NCBI RefSeq assembly: GCF_052114605.1
Contig: NZ_JBFRFB010000003.1
Span: 124,001-188,000, forward strand
Direction: 5' to 3'
DNA: 64,000 nucleotides
Source of the DNA: Microvirga sp052114605
GTDB lineage: Bacteria > Pseudomonadota > Alphaproteobacteria > Rhizobiales > Beijerinckiaceae
In this document: in pieces, positions 55,425 to 64,000 of the stretch
How the letters are laid out: every line of letters starts with the position of its first letter
Numbering within the stretch: position 1 is the stretch's first letter
Position numbers and translations under genes: made by a program
The notes under the pieces: model-generated
Told to the model about the DNA's origin: nothing
Database searches by the model: none
Seen by the model: the letters and a program-made list of their open reading frames with translations, nothing else

Positions 55425-56942
55425 ATGAACAAGCCGGAATTTCTGTCGCTGTCGAAGGCGCCGTATAAGGACCGCTACGGCAATTATATCGGTGGCCAAT
55501 GGGTCGAGCCGGTTTCAGGGAAATATTTCGAAAACACTTCGCCTATCACTGGCAAGGTGATCTGTGAGATCGCCCGATCCGACAAGGACGATATCGAACG
55601 GGCGCTCGATGCCGCTCATGCGGCCAAGGATGCGTGGGGCAAGACTGCGCCGGCCGAGCGAGCCCAGATCCTGAACGCAATCGCCGACCGGATGGAAGCG
55701 AACCTCGATACGCTCGCTCTCGCCGAAACGTGGGACAACGGCAAGCCGATACGCGAGACGACGGCTGCCGATATTCCGCTTGCCATCGATCACTTCCGCT
55801 ATTTCGCAAGCTGCATCCGCGCGCAGGAAGGTTCGGCTGCCGAGATTGATCACGACACGGTTGCCTATCATTTCCATGAGCCGCTGGGTGTCGTCGGTCA
55901 GATCATTCCCTGGAATTTCCCCATTCTGATGGCGACGTGGAAACTGGCCCCCGCACTCGCAGCGGGCAACTGCGTGGTGCTGAAGCCGGCGGAGCAGACG
56001 CCCGCATCCATTCTGGTCTGGGCCGAGATGGTCGGAGATTTGCTGCCGCCCGGCGTGCTGAACATCGTCAACGGCTTCGGTCTTGAGGCCGGCAAGCCTC
56101 TGGCATCGAGCTCGCGCATTGCGAAGATTGCCTTTACCGGCGAGACGACGACAGGCCGGCTGATCATGCAATATGCCAGCCAGAATCTCATTCCTGTGAC
56201 TCTCGAACTGGGTGGAAAATCGCCGAACATCTTCTTCTCGGATGTGGTGGCCGAGGATGACGATTTCTTCGACAAGGCTATCGAAGGTTTCGTCATGTTC
56301 GCGCTCAACCAGGGCGAGGTCTGCACCTGTCCGAGCCGTGCGCTGATCCAGGAATCGATTTATGATCGCTTCATGGAGAAGGCGCTCAAGCGCGTCGAGG
56401 CCATCAAGCAGGGAAGCCCGCTCGATCCCGCCACCATGATCGGCGCGCAGGCCTCCAGCGAGCAGCTGGAGAAGATCCTGAGTTATTTCGACATCGGTCG
56501 TCAGGAAGGCGCTGAAGTGTTGACGGGCGGTGAGCGCAACATGATGGATGGTGATCTTTCCGGCGGCTACTACGTGAAGCCGACCGTGTTCCGCGGCCAC
56601 AACCGCATGCGCGTTTTCCAGGAGGAGATCTTCGGCCCCGTCGTGTCGGTTACGACCTTCAAGGATGAGGACGAAGCGCTCTCTATCGCCAACGACACGC
56701 TCTACGGTCTGGGCGCAGGCGTGTGGACCCGCAACGGCAACCGGGCCTACAGGTTCGGTCGTGCCATCCATGCGGGCCGCGTCTGGACGAACTGCTACCA
56801 TGCCTATCCTGCTCACGCCGCGTTCGGTGGCTACAAGCAATCCGGCATTGGGCGTGAGAACCACAAGATGATGCTGGACCATTATCAGCAGACCAAGAAC
56901 CTGCTGGTGAGCTACAGCAATAAGGCCCTTGGTTTCTTCTAA
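55425..56942 (+). CDS. NAD-dependent aldehyde dehydrogenase (ExaC/AldB type)
   Basis: 505 residues from ATG 55425, preceded by AGGGAGGAAG. Visible motifs are IIPWNFPI (cofactor entry), VLKPAEQTP, FTGETTTGR (NAD-binding), LELGGKSPNIFF (catalytic Glu) and NQGEVCTCPSR, whose first Cys is the usual nucleophile. The paired Cys (CTC) is typical of the ExaC/AldB and acetaldehyde-dehydrogenase group. It oxidises acetaldehyde or a related short aldehyde to the acid. A sigma-54 promoter and divergent AcoR-like activator control it. A DUF779 gene follows, separated by a strong hairpin, a common pairing for this enzyme type. Confidence 0.94.
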   Translation: MNKPEFLSLSKAPYKDRYGNYIGGQWVEPVSGKYFENTSPITGKVICEIARSDKDDIERALDAAHAAKDAWGKTAPAERAQILNAIADRMEANLDTLALAETWDNGKPIRETTAADIPLAIDHFRYFASCIRAQEGSAAEIDHDTVAYHFHEPLGVVGQIIPWNFPILMATWKLAPALAAGNCVVLKPAEQTPASILVWAEMVGDLLPPGVLNIVNGFGLEAGKPLASSSRIAKIAFTGETTTGRLIMQYASQNLIPVTLELGGKSPNIFFSDVVAEDDDFFDKAIEGFVMFALNQGEVCTCPSRALIQESIYDRFMEKALKRVEAIKQGSPLDPATMIGAQASSEQLEKILSYFDIGRQEGAEVLTGGERNMMDGDLSGGYYVKPTVFRGHNRMRVFQEEIFGPVVSVTTFKDEDEALSIANDTLYGLGAGVWTRNGNRAYRFGRAIHAGRVWTNCYHAYPAHAAFGGYKQSGIGRENHKMMLDHYQQTKNLLVSYSNKALGFF

Positions 56943-56955
56943 GGCTTCGACACTT

Positions 56956-56983
56956 GGTCTGGGCGCGAATTTGCGCCCAGACC
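56956..56983 (+). terminator. strong hairpin between aldehyde dehydrogenase and DUF779 genes
   Basis: GGTCTGGGCGC, six bases, GCGCCCAGACC: a perfect 11-bp stem in the 65-base gap. With no T-run after it, it may be a partial terminator or an mRNA-stabilising element that lowers expression of the second gene. Confidence 0.65.
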
Positions 56984-57007
56984 GATCATGAATCTTGGAG
57001 GAATGCC

Positions 57008-57382
57008 ATGGATGACGCGCCGGTCCTGCGCGTGACGGCGACGCCCGCCGCGCTCGATCTGATCAAGACCTTGGAACAGGAACACGGGCCCCTGCTGTTC
57101 CACCAATCGGGCGGCTGCTGCGATGGGTCATCGCCCATGTGCTATCCGCAGGATGACTATATTATCGGCGATGCCGATGTGATGCTCGGCCATATCGGCG
57201 GCGCGCCGTTCTACATGAGCCCATCGCAATACGAGTATTGGAAGCATACCCAGCTTATCATCGATGTCGTTCCCGGACGGGGAGGGATGTTCTCGCTCGA
57301 GAACGGACGCGACATCCGTTTCCTCACCCGTTCCCGCCTCTTCTCGGACGAGGAAGCTGCCGTTCTGGGGCTGACGGCATAG
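57008..57382 (+). CDS. DUF779 family protein
   Basis: 124 residues from ATG 57008 (GGAGGAATGCC just before it). The family block LLFHQSGGCCDGSSPMCYP is intact, with adjacent Cys residues and a third Cys that look suited to metal or redox chemistry. GHIGGAPFYM, VVPGRGGMFSLE and RFLTRSRLF follow. DUF779 genes commonly sit next to acetaldehyde/ExaC-type dehydrogenases; their biochemical role is unknown. Here it shares the sigma-54-controlled transcript. Confidence 0.9.
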   Translation: MDDAPVLRVTATPAALDLIKTLEQEHGPLLFHQSGGCCDGSSPMCYPQDDYIIGDADVMLGHIGGAPFYMSPSQYEYWKHTQLIIDVVPGRGGMFSLENGRDIRFLTRSRLFSDEEAAVLGLTA

Positions 57383-57524
57383 GGAACCTTTCTCTCAGGA
57401 ATATTGTCGTGTGGAAACCTGAGCCGGCAGGGAAACTCTGAAGCTTTGCGGGGTTATCGATCTTGAGATCGTAGAATGACGGCCTCAAGAGCGCCCACAC
57501 GAGGATGAAAGGGAAAGAGGCGAG

Positions 57525-58298
57525 GTGCCCCGGATATTGACCTACAATGTGCGCCGTTGTCTGGGCACGGATAAACGGCTGTCACCAGGGCGGATCGCGG
57601 ATGTCATCGCGGCTTATGAGCCCGATGTGGTGGCACTCCAGGAGCTCGATGTGGGGCGTGCGCGCACCGGCGGCGTCGATCAGGCCCACCTGATCGCTCA
57701 GGCTCTCGGCATGCAGATGCATTTCCACGCCAGCCTGCGAGTCTTGGAAGAGGAGTACGGCAATGCCATCCTCACACACCGCCCTTCCCAGCTCATCAAG
57801 TCGGGGCCGTTGCCGGGACCGACCGGACGTTTCGCGCCGGAACCGCGGGGAGCGCTTTGGGCCTCGATCAATTTCGGCGGTACGAATGTGCAGGTCATCA
57901 CCACCCATCTTGGCCTTCGTCAGGGGGAAAGGCTCACTCAGGCCGATTGCCTCCTTGGCCCGCAATGGCTGGGACACCAAGCCTGTCGAGATCCGGTGAT
58001 CCTGCTTGGAGATTTCAATGCTTCGCCGCGCTCGCGCGCCTATCAGCGCCTGACGGCGCTCCTGCGGGATGCGCAAAAATCGGCGCCCCATCAAAAGGCC
58101 AAGCCGACTTTCCCTTCTCGGCTCCCGGTTCTGCGTATCGACCATGTCTTCGTCAGCAGCTCGGTCCATGTGACGCGGGTGGAATCCGTGCGCACGCCAA
58201 TGGCACGCGTCGCATCGGATCATCTACCGCTCATGGTCGAGTTCCAGGTCCAGCCGGTGCGGGTCCAAAAGCTCGGGGTGGAGCAGGCGAGCGAATAG
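57525..58298 (+). CDS. endonuclease/exonuclease/phosphatase-family hydrolase (YbhP-like)
   Basis: 257 residues from GTG 57525 (GAGGCGAG upstream). The EEP catalytic set is visible: LTYNVRRC, VVALQELDVG (metal Glu), LLGDFNASPRS (Asp/Asn pair), IDHVFVSS and ASDHLPL (catalytic Asp-His). The family cleaves nucleic acids or phosphodiester lipids. Together with the UPF0104 gene at 58404 and the phospholipase D at 59440 it recreates the E. coli ybhP-ybhO(clsB)-ybhN set, so a phospholipid-linked role is more likely than DNA repair. Confidence 0.87.
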   Translation: MPRILTYNVRRCLGTDKRLSPGRIADVIAAYEPDVVALQELDVGRARTGGVDQAHLIAQALGMQMHFHASLRVLEEEYGNAILTHRPSQLIKSGPLPGPTGRFAPEPRGALWASINFGGTNVQVITTHLGLRQGERLTQADCLLGPQWLGHQACRDPVILLGDFNASPRSRAYQRLTALLRDAQKSAPHQKAKPTFPSRLPVLRIDHVFVSSSVHVTRVESVRTPMARVASDHLPLMVEFQVQPVRVQKLGVEQASE

Positions 58299-58403
58299 GA
58301 CGAATGTCAGAAGTATCGTTACGGATCACTTGCCCGTCTTCCGCGTTGACCACCCCGAAGAGCCAAGCCTGGCTTTAAGCGGACAGGCCGTGCGGGAGAG
58401 TCT

Positions 58404-59351
58404 ATGCGTAAGATCTGGAAACCTCTGATTGCCGTTGCCGCGATCGGCCTTGCCGCCTTCCTGCTGTACCGGACGCTCAGCCGCTACAGCATGGATGAGT
58501 TGCTTGCAGCCGTTGCCGCCATTCCCGTGGCGCGGCTTGCGGCGGCAGGCGCCTTTGCGGCAGCCAGCTATCTTTGCCTGAGCGGCTTCGATTATCTGGC
58601 GCTGCGTTATGTCGGCAAGCCTCTGCCTTACTACAAGGCCGCATGGGCTTCCTTCACGAGCCTGTCTCTCGGGCACAATATCGGCTTGGCCTTTCTCAGC
58701 AGCGGCGCGGTTCGGTACCGTTTCTACACGCGCTGGGGGCTGAACGCGGCTGATGTGGCGAAGGTCATCCTTTTCTGCGGAATAACGGTCGGCTTGGGTC
58801 TCATGGTCCTGGGCGGCGCGGCGCTTATATTGCGCTCGGATCTAGCGATTGAAATTACAGGATTATCGAAGGGGCTGGTCATCGGATTGGGCGCGGTCAT
58901 CCTCCTTCTGCCGGCGGCCTATCTGGCCCTGGCGGCGTTTGTGAAGAAGCCTTTGAAGATACGAAATTGGAGCCTGGAAATGCCGCCGCTTCGGCTTGCC
59001 GTCGGGCAGGTCGTTGTCGGATCGGTCAATTTCGCCTTCGTGGCGGCATGTCTCCATCAGGCGCTCGCCGCCGTGACGGATGTCGCCTATATCGGCGTGG
59101 CGTCCGTCTATGTGATTGCGAACACGACCGCACTCATCAGCCACGTTCCGGGCGGCCTCGGGGTAATAGAGAGCGTCGTGATGTATCTTCTGCCGGGCAA
59201 GGATCTGATCGGCCCGCTCCTGGTTTTCCGCTTCGTCTATTTCCTCATTCCGCTCTGCATCGGCTTGGTGGTCTTCCTCGTGACAGAGCTGTTCTACAAG
59301 CGAAAAGGGGATGTCTCCACCGGCATCTCCCAAGCTCAGGCGAGAGCATAA
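58404..59351 (+). CDS. YbhN-like UPF0104/LPG-synthase membrane domain protein
   Basis: 315 residues with about eight hydrophobic segments starting at residue 8. It has the family's SFTSLSLGHNIG block, SSGAVRYRFYTRWGL, and HVPGGLGVIESVVMYLLPG near the C-terminus. This is the flippase-like membrane half of lysyl-phosphatidylglycerol synthases without the soluble transferase half, as in E. coli YbhN. It may move or bind phospholipids. It lies about 100 bases after the YbhP-like gene. Confidence 0.88.
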   Translation: MRKIWKPLIAVAAIGLAAFLLYRTLSRYSMDELLAAVAAIPVARLAAAGAFAAASYLCLSGFDYLALRYVGKPLPYYKAAWASFTSLSLGHNIGLAFLSSGAVRYRFYTRWGLNAADVAKVILFCGITVGLGLMVLGGAALILRSDLAIEITGLSKGLVIGLGAVILLLPAAYLALAAFVKKPLKIRNWSLEMPPLRLAVGQVVVGSVNFAFVAACLHQALAAVTDVAYIGVASVYVIANTTALISHVPGGLGVIESVVMYLLPGKDLIGPLLVFRFVYFLIPLCIGLVVFLVTELFYKRKGDVSTGISQAQARA

Positions 59352-59439
59352 AAGCCGAAAGCGGACTTGCGCTCACCAGATCGGGCAATGCGGATTTATG
59401 AAGAATGAAGCGCTCGTACGATGGGCCGGAGCGAGATTG

Positions 59440-60951
59440 TCACTCGCTCATCCGCTTGAGAAACCACAGCGGCTCGAAAGGCTCCAGCGGGTCTAAGAGG
59501 CCGGTTCCGAGAGCAGGCTCCATGGGGCCCTCATCGAACATGGCGTCGAAGGTACGCAAGCGGCGGTCGCAGGTGTTGAGCCGCTCGATGGCGGCGATCA
59601 GCGAACCGCCTCCCTCCGACACGGCAGAATTGAAAGAATCCACGCTCGTAGCGAGGTGTTCGGCCAGCAGATCGTTACGCAAGTGCGCGATCGTTTTCCG
59701 GATCTCGTCATTGCATGCTTCAATCGCGAGATCGCATTCTGTATCGAGGCCGATAGACCTGTTGTTCATGTTCGAGGAACCGACACGTAGGAAGTCATCG
59801 TCCACAATAATGAGCTTGGAATGGATCAGCACCTGGCACTCGCCGTCTTTAGTCGGAACGACCGGGTAATAGGCCCGCAGGCGATCATAACGGTCGGCCT
59901 TGCGGAGGCGTCTGATCAGGCGGTCGCGGTTGGTGCCCATGACACGCTGCTCCGCCCATCCGTGCGATTCATGCGTCTGGATGATGATGATCTCGGGACC
60001 ATCCGGATTGGCGAGGTGCTGCTCTAAAACGTCCCCGATGCAGGGCGCGGTCATGTACTGCGCTTCGATATATATGCTCTTCTTGGCCGCCGCCAAAGCA
60101 TCGATGTTCAGAGCCATCGCTTCCTGAGCGGCCTTGTGCTCTCCCCAGGCCGGATAAGTGCGCGCGATTGCGACAGGAGCATTCGTGAATTGAGGAGTGA
60201 GTTCCGACGGCCATAGATCGGATTTTGCAGGCTGGCTGAGGCTCAGTTCCTCTCCGGTCGCAATCTTCCAGCGCTCGTAAGCCAGCTCGGAGACGGACCG
60301 GGCGGCTGGCCCTGAAACGGCCATCTGCACATCATGCACCGGATCGTAGGCCGTGCCGTCCTGCCTTACGCGGTGAGGGTCGTCGCAGGCATGGTCTCTG
60401 GTGTCCCAGCGCTCGACAGTCAGATCCATGCCGCCCACGAAGGCCAGATTGTCGTCGATCGTGACGATCTTCTGATGATGAGCGGCATAGAGCGGATGAT
60501 GCTTGTCGAGACGCAAATGGAGGCGCGGGTGTTCCTGCCATTCCGCTCCGAAGATCAATGGACCCGGGGCGCCGGGTGCATGCACCACTGCGATGCTCCA
60601 GACCAGAATGCGGACTTCCAGTTCCGGCCGCTCTTCCACGAGGGAACACAACAGAGGGCCGAGCGGCGGTGAATCTTCCGGGTCGGCATCAGGGCGGAGG
60701 CGGATGCTCCCGTCGAAGTCCCAACCGATGATCAGAATCGACCGTTCCGCCCTGCGCAAGGCAGCCTCGAGATGGGTGAAGTAGGAAGCGCCATCGACAA
60801 GCACCGATGCCTTGTCGGCAGGGATGACGCGCCAGCAATTCCGGTCGGGCTGCAGAATTGGGCCAGCCTGCGCGCGCGCAGGCTGGGAAACTGCGCCGTT
60901 TCCGGTCTGTCCGATTGTGTTCTCGAAAAAATGCACGTTCATCATCGTCAT
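59440..60951 (-). CDS. phospholipase D-like cardiolipin synthase (ClsB-like)
   Basis: 503 residues from ATG 60951 (GAGGG upstream); a longer open frame to 61149 has no ribosome site. Two HKD motifs are intact: HHQKIVTIDDNLAFVGGMDL and IHSKLIIVDDDFLRVGSSNM, the second followed by NNRSIGLDTECDLA. Between them is EAQYMTAPCIGDVL. Such enzymes join phosphatidyl groups to make cardiolipin or hydrolyse phospholipids. It faces the YbhP/YbhN-like pair convergently, completing a ybh-like lipid module. There are no N-terminal membrane helices, as in ClsB rather than ClsA. Confidence 0.9.
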   Translation of the reverse strand: MTMMNVHFFENTIGQTGNGAVSQPARAQAGPILQPDRNCWRVIPADKASVLVDGASYFTHLEAALRRAERSILIIGWDFDGSIRLRPDADPEDSPPLGPLLCSLVEERPELEVRILVWSIAVVHAPGAPGPLIFGAEWQEHPRLHLRLDKHHPLYAAHHQKIVTIDDNLAFVGGMDLTVERWDTRDHACDDPHRVRQDGTAYDPVHDVQMAVSGPAARSVSELAYERWKIATGEELSLSQPAKSDLWPSELTPQFTNAPVAIARTYPAWGEHKAAQEAMALNIDALAAAKKSIYIEAQYMTAPCIGDVLEQHLANPDGPEIIIIQTHESHGWAEQRVMGTNRDRLIRRLRKADRYDRLRAYYPVVPTKDGECQVLIHSKLIIVDDDFLRVGSSNMNNRSIGLDTECDLAIEACNDEIRKTIAHLRNDLLAEHLATSVDSFNSAVSEGGGSLIAAIERLNTCDRRLRTFDAMFDEGPMEPALGTGLLDPLEPFEPLWFLKRMSE

Positions 60952-61227
60952 GAGGGCCCTCACAAGAACTCGGAAGTGAAGCCAAGGTTCCCATTGTGGG
61001 ACATTATATCGAAGTCTTTTGGACTGGCTTGGGAAACAGCTCAAAAAATAATCCGAAAATGCGCTCCAAAACCTCAGCATCGCGGAGAGGGGACGTTGCC
61101 AATCGAAAACCGCGCCTAATAATTTAAACTGTTCGAATTCGTTGAGCACACAGCCACGCGGCTGGCGAACGCCAGTCTGCTCCTCATCTTATTGAGTAAG
61201 ACCATTCGTGACGGCAAAAGGGTGATT

Positions 61228-61578
61228 ATGGACAAGCAGATTGAACAGAGAATCCGAGAGCGGGCATACGAAATCTGGATGCAGCACGGGAGTCTTCCCG
61301 GCCGCGCCGAGGAATATTGGTGTCAGGCCGAGCAGGAAATCTTGAAAGAGGAGCCTCCATCGATCGGCCCGCTCTCCATGGTGGGAAGCGAAGAGGAGGC
61401 TTCTGTCGAGGTGAGCGCCGCTCCTCTCGGGATGACGAGCGAGACGACCGATGAAGTGCTGACGAATCCCGCACCGAAGACGCGCAAGCGCCGCAGCTCC
61501 GTGCCGGTCATTGCCGCCGAGCCGGGCGAAGTTGTGGCCACGGAGCCTAAGCGCAAGCGCACCCCTCGGTCGACCTGA
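61228..61578 (+). CDS. DUF2934 protein with basic tail
   Basis: 116 residues from ATG 61228 (AAAAGGG upstream). The N-terminal 35 residues fit DUF2934: RIRERAYEIWMQHGSLPGRA and EYWCQAEQEI. A low-complexity acidic middle and a Lys/Arg-rich end (KTRKRRSS, KRKRTPRST) follow. The function is unknown; the basic tail could bind nucleic acid. DUF2934 genes often lie near glycogen or stress genes in Hyphomicrobiales, and glgC follows here. Confidence 0.82.
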   Translation: MDKQIEQRIRERAYEIWMQHGSLPGRAEEYWCQAEQEILKEEPPSIGPLSMVGSEEEASVEVSAAPLGMTSETTDEVLTNPAPKTRKRRSSVPVIAAEPGEVVATEPKRKRTPRST

Positions 61579-61639
61579 CGAAGAACTGCGTTACCCTTCG
61601 GCCCAAGACCGGAGGATCACGGGGCAGGAATTCCGCCGC

Positions 61640-61674
61640 AGCCCGGCGCAGGCACAAAAAATGCCTGCCGGGCT
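61640..61674 (+). terminator. large GC-rich hairpin between DUF2934 gene and glgC
   Basis: AGCCCGGCGCAGGCA, a C-and-A-rich loop, then TGCCTGCCGGGCT: a 13-bp stem with one bulge. It lies 60 bases after the DUF2934 stop and 49 before the glgC start, so it is either that gene's terminator or part of a glgC leader. Confidence 0.65.
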
Positions 61675-61722
61675 CGGCCCTCAAAAGAAGGGCGGAGATC
61701 GCCCGTCTGTCAGGAGTAGAAC

Positions 61723-63003
61723 TTGCCCAAACCGACCGCCTATGCACCTCTTGCCCGTCATGCCATGGCTTACATTCTTGCGGGAGGCCGTGGCAGCCGG
61801 CTCATGGAATTGACTGATGTGCGCGCCAAGCCTGCGGTCTATTTCGGCGGCAATACCCGGATCATCGACTTCGCGCTCTCGAATGCCTTGAACTCGGGAA
61901 TTCGCCGCATCGGTGTGGCGACCCAGTACAAGGCGCACAGCCTCATCCGGCATCTGCAACGGAGTTGGAATTTCTTTCGTTCGGAGCGCAACGAGAGCTT
62001 CGACATTCTTCCGGCAAGCCAGCGCGTCTCCGAAACCATGTGGTATGAGGGCACGGCGGATGCCGTATATCAGAATCTCGACATCATCGCGAGCATCGAT
62101 CCCGAATACATCATCATCCTGGCCGGCGACCACATCTACAAGATGGACTACGAGATCATGTTGCGCGAGCACGTGGCCTCGGGAGCTGACGTGACCGTCG
62201 GATGCCTTGAAGTGCCTCGGATGGAAGCCACGGGCTTCGGTGTCATGGGCGTCGATGAAACCGACCGGATCATCTCCTTCCTCGAAAAGCCGAAAGATCC
62301 GCCGGGAATTCCAGGGAACCCTTCGAAGGCCCTGGCCAGCATGGGCATCTACGTCTTCAATACCAAGTTCCTCTTCGATCAGTTGCATCGCGATGCGGCG
62401 ACACCCGCATCGAGCCGCGACTTCGGCAAGGATATTATCCCCTATCTCGTGCAGCACGGGAAAGCGGTCGCGCACCGCTTCACCAATTCCTGTGTTCGCT
62501 CCGGCTCCGAAGCAGGGGGGATCAACGCGGAGGCCTATTGGCGGGACGTTGGAACTGTCGATGCTTATTGGGAAGCCAATATCGACCTGACCGCTATCGT
62601 GCCATCGCTCGACTTGTATGATCGCGACTGGCCGATTTCGTCCTATTCCGAAATCCTGCCGCCGGCGAAGTTCGTTCATGACGAGGACCGCCGCCGCGGC
62701 AGCGCCATCAATTCTCTTGTCTCCAACGGCTGCATCGTATCCGGCGCATCCCTGCGCCAGTCCCTGGTCTTCACGGGCGTGCATCTTCATTCCCACGCCC
62801 AGGTCGAGGGCGCCGTCATTCTTCCCAATGTCGACATCGGGCGTGGCGCGCGTTTGAAGAATGTCGTCATCGACCGTGGCGTGAAAATTCCGAATGGGAT
62901 GGTGGTCGGCGAAGATCCTGAAGATGACGACAGGCGTTTCCGCCGGACTGAGCGCGGCATCTGTCTCATCAACCAGCCGATGATCAACAGGTTGGCTGGA
63001 TGA
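61723..63003 (+). CDS. glgC: glucose-1-phosphate adenylyltransferase
   Basis: 426 residues from TTG 61723, chosen because AGGAG lies about seven bases upstream and the frame matches the family N-terminus. Visible motifs are AYILAGGRGSRLMELTDVRA (nucleotide-binding and allosteric region), KPAVYFGG, WYEGTADAVYQNL, AGDHIYKMDY (metal Asp), FLEKPKDPPG and YWRDVGTVDAYWEAN (sugar-phosphate site). The C-terminal third is a left-handed beta-helix. It makes ADP-glucose, the committed step of glycogen synthesis. Its stop overlaps the glgA start as ATGA. Confidence 0.96.
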   Translation: MPKPTAYAPLARHAMAYILAGGRGSRLMELTDVRAKPAVYFGGNTRIIDFALSNALNSGIRRIGVATQYKAHSLIRHLQRSWNFFRSERNESFDILPASQRVSETMWYEGTADAVYQNLDIIASIDPEYIIILAGDHIYKMDYEIMLREHVASGADVTVGCLEVPRMEATGFGVMGVDETDRIISFLEKPKDPPGIPGNPSKALASMGIYVFNTKFLFDQLHRDAATPASSRDFGKDIIPYLVQHGKAVAHRFTNSCVRSGSEAGGINAEAYWRDVGTVDAYWEANIDLTAIVPSLDLYDRDWPISSYSEILPPAKFVHDEDRRRGSAINSLVSNGCIVSGASLRQSLVFTGVHLHSHAQVEGAVILPNVDIGRGARLKNVVIDRGVKIPNGMVVGEDPEDDDRRFRRTERGICLINQPMINRLAG

Positions 63004-64000
63004 CGCCTCTGTCCGTTCTGTCGGTCACATCCGAACTCTTTCCCGTCATCAAAACCGGCGGCCTTGCCGATGTTGCGGGCGCCTTGCCGGCGGCGCTGGA
63101 GAGGGAAGGGGTCCATGTGGTCTCGCTCCTTCCCGGATATCCGGCAGTCATGAAGTCTCTGGAGTGTTTGGAGGTCGTACGCGACTATCCAAGCCTCTTC
63201 GGCGGGCCTGCGCGATTGCTGTCCGGGCGTGCGGCGAACATGGACCTGCTCGTGATCGCCGCGCCGCACCTCTACGAGCGCCCTGGCTCACCTTACCTCA
63301 CGCCGGAAGGGCGGGACTGGCCCGACAACGCCCGCCGCTTTGCGGCGCTTGGCCGGGTCGCCGCCGATATCGGCCATGGCTTCGTGCCCGGCTTCGTGCC
63401 CGATATCGTTCACGCCCATGACTGGCAGGCAGGCCTTGCTCCGGCCTATCTGCATTTCGACGATGCCCCGCGCCCGTGCACGGTCATGACGATCCACAAC
63501 ATCGCGTTTCAAGGCATCTTTCCTGCGGACCTGCTCTATGAGCTCGGTCTTCCGCCGAGCGCCTTTACCGTGGACGGAGTGGAATATTACGGCCAGATCG
63601 GCTTTCTGAAGTCCGGCTTGCGCTTGGCGGATCGCATCACAACCGTTTCTCCGAGCTATGCCAAGGAAATCCAGACTCCTGAAGGCGGCATGGGCCTCGA
63701 TGGTCTGCTGCGCACTCGGTCGAAGGATGTACACGGTATCCTCAACGGCATCGACGAGCGGGTATGGAATCCGGCGGAAGATCGAAGTCTGCTAAGGCAA
63801 TATGACAGGCAGTCTCTGGAAGCCCGCATTGAAAACAAGCGGGCACTTCAGGATAGGCTGGACCTCGATGTCGATTCCGATGTCATGCTCTTCGGTGTAG
63901 TCAGCCGCCTTTCGGAGCAGAAGGGCCTCGACCTGGTTCTCGCGGCGCTGCCCGTGCTGCTCGCCGATGGCGCGCAGCTCGCATTGCTCGGCTCCGGCGA
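63000..64000 (+). CDS. glgA: glycogen synthase, N-terminal part
   Basis: Only the first ~333 codons are in the window. It starts at ATG 63000 (overlapping glgC) with SVLSVTSELFPVIKTGGLAD, the KTGGL ADP-glucose-binding motif. HAHDWQAGLAPAYL, TIHNIAFQG, YYGQIGFLKSGLRLAD, TTVSPSYAKEI and GILNGIDERVWNP follow. VVSRLSEQKGLDL marks the beginning of the C-terminal Rossmann domain before the window ends. It elongates alpha-1,4-glucan from ADP-glucose. The ATGA overlap with glgC means coupled translation. Confidence 0.96.
   Translation, partial: MTPLSVLSVTSELFPVIKTGGLADVAGALPAALEREGVHVVSLLPGYPAVMKSLECLEVVRDYPSLFGGPARLLSGRAANMDLLVIAAPHLYERPGSPYLTPEGRDWPDNARRFAALGRVAADIGHGFVPGFVPDIVHAHDWQAGLAPAYLHFDDAPRPCTVMTIHNIAFQGIFPADLLYELGLPPSAFTVDGVEYYGQIGFLKSGLRLADRITTVSPSYAKEIQTPEGGMGLDGLLRTRSKDVHGILNGIDERVWNPAEDRSLLRQYDRQSLEARIENKRALQDRLDLDVDSDVMLFGVVSRLSEQKGLDLVLAALPVLLADGAQLALLGSG

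Overview
The window looks like chromosome of an alphaproteobacterium of the order Hyphomicrobiales (Methylobacteriaceae, Microvirga or Bradyrhizobium-like). The basis is a full ccoNOQP-fixGHIS set under FixL/FixJ/FixK-type control, alphaproteobacterial protein styles, and GC-rich tightly packed genes. I see no rRNA, tRNA, CRISPR array or intact insertion sequence. All assignments come from reading the sequence; no searches were run.

Region 1 (1-946): the start of a cytochrome c oxidase subunit I gene and a complete subunit II gene, both on the minus strand.

Region 2 (about 1180-18920) is the unusual part. It holds three related alpha/beta hydrolases with different predicted locations: one without a signal, one with a type I secretion (T1SS) C-terminus, one with an N-terminal membrane anchor. 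With them are a T1SS ABC exporter and adaptor, two DUF2156/LPG-synthase-like acyltransferases (one fused to TPRs), an ATP-grasp ligase fused to an acylphosphatase, a MurF-like ligase, a CapA-like protein with a degenerate metalloprotease-like N-terminus, and a P-loop protein ending in an IS256-transposase-like DNA-binding segment. The parts suggest synthesis, export and turnover of an amide-linked polymer, but the product is unknown. By eye it has more AT-rich gaps than the rest of the window.

Region 3 (19558-24761): a small unknown gene, a reverse transsulfuration pair (cystathionine beta-synthase and a cystathionine gamma-lyase/synthase), and a flavin monooxygenase divergent from a LysR regulator.

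Region 4 (24960-33235): two overlapping hybrid histidine kinases, the first with eight tandem 276-bp poly-HAMP units, followed by a DEDDh exonuclease.

Region 5 (33243-47386) is a microaerobic respiration island, all on the minus strand: fixK, a single-domain receiver, fixJ, fixL, a CcoA-like copper importer, ccoS, ccoI, fixH, fixG, ccoP, ccoQ, ccoO, ccoN and hemN. FixK/FNR boxes lie before ccoN, fixG and hemN, and a FixJ-like site lies before fixK. A simple cascade reads: low O2, then FixL, FixJ, FixK, then oxidase structural genes, assembly and copper supply, and haem synthesis.

Region 6 (47549-64000): a catalytically degenerate HtrA-like protein, an aldo/keto reductase, an inositol-monophosphatase-family enzyme, two unknown proteins, serA, a sigma-54 activator divergent from an aldehyde dehydrogenase with a clear -24/-12 promoter, a DUF779 gene, a ybhP/ybhN/clsB-like lipid trio, a DUF2934 gene, and glgC followed by a truncated glgA.
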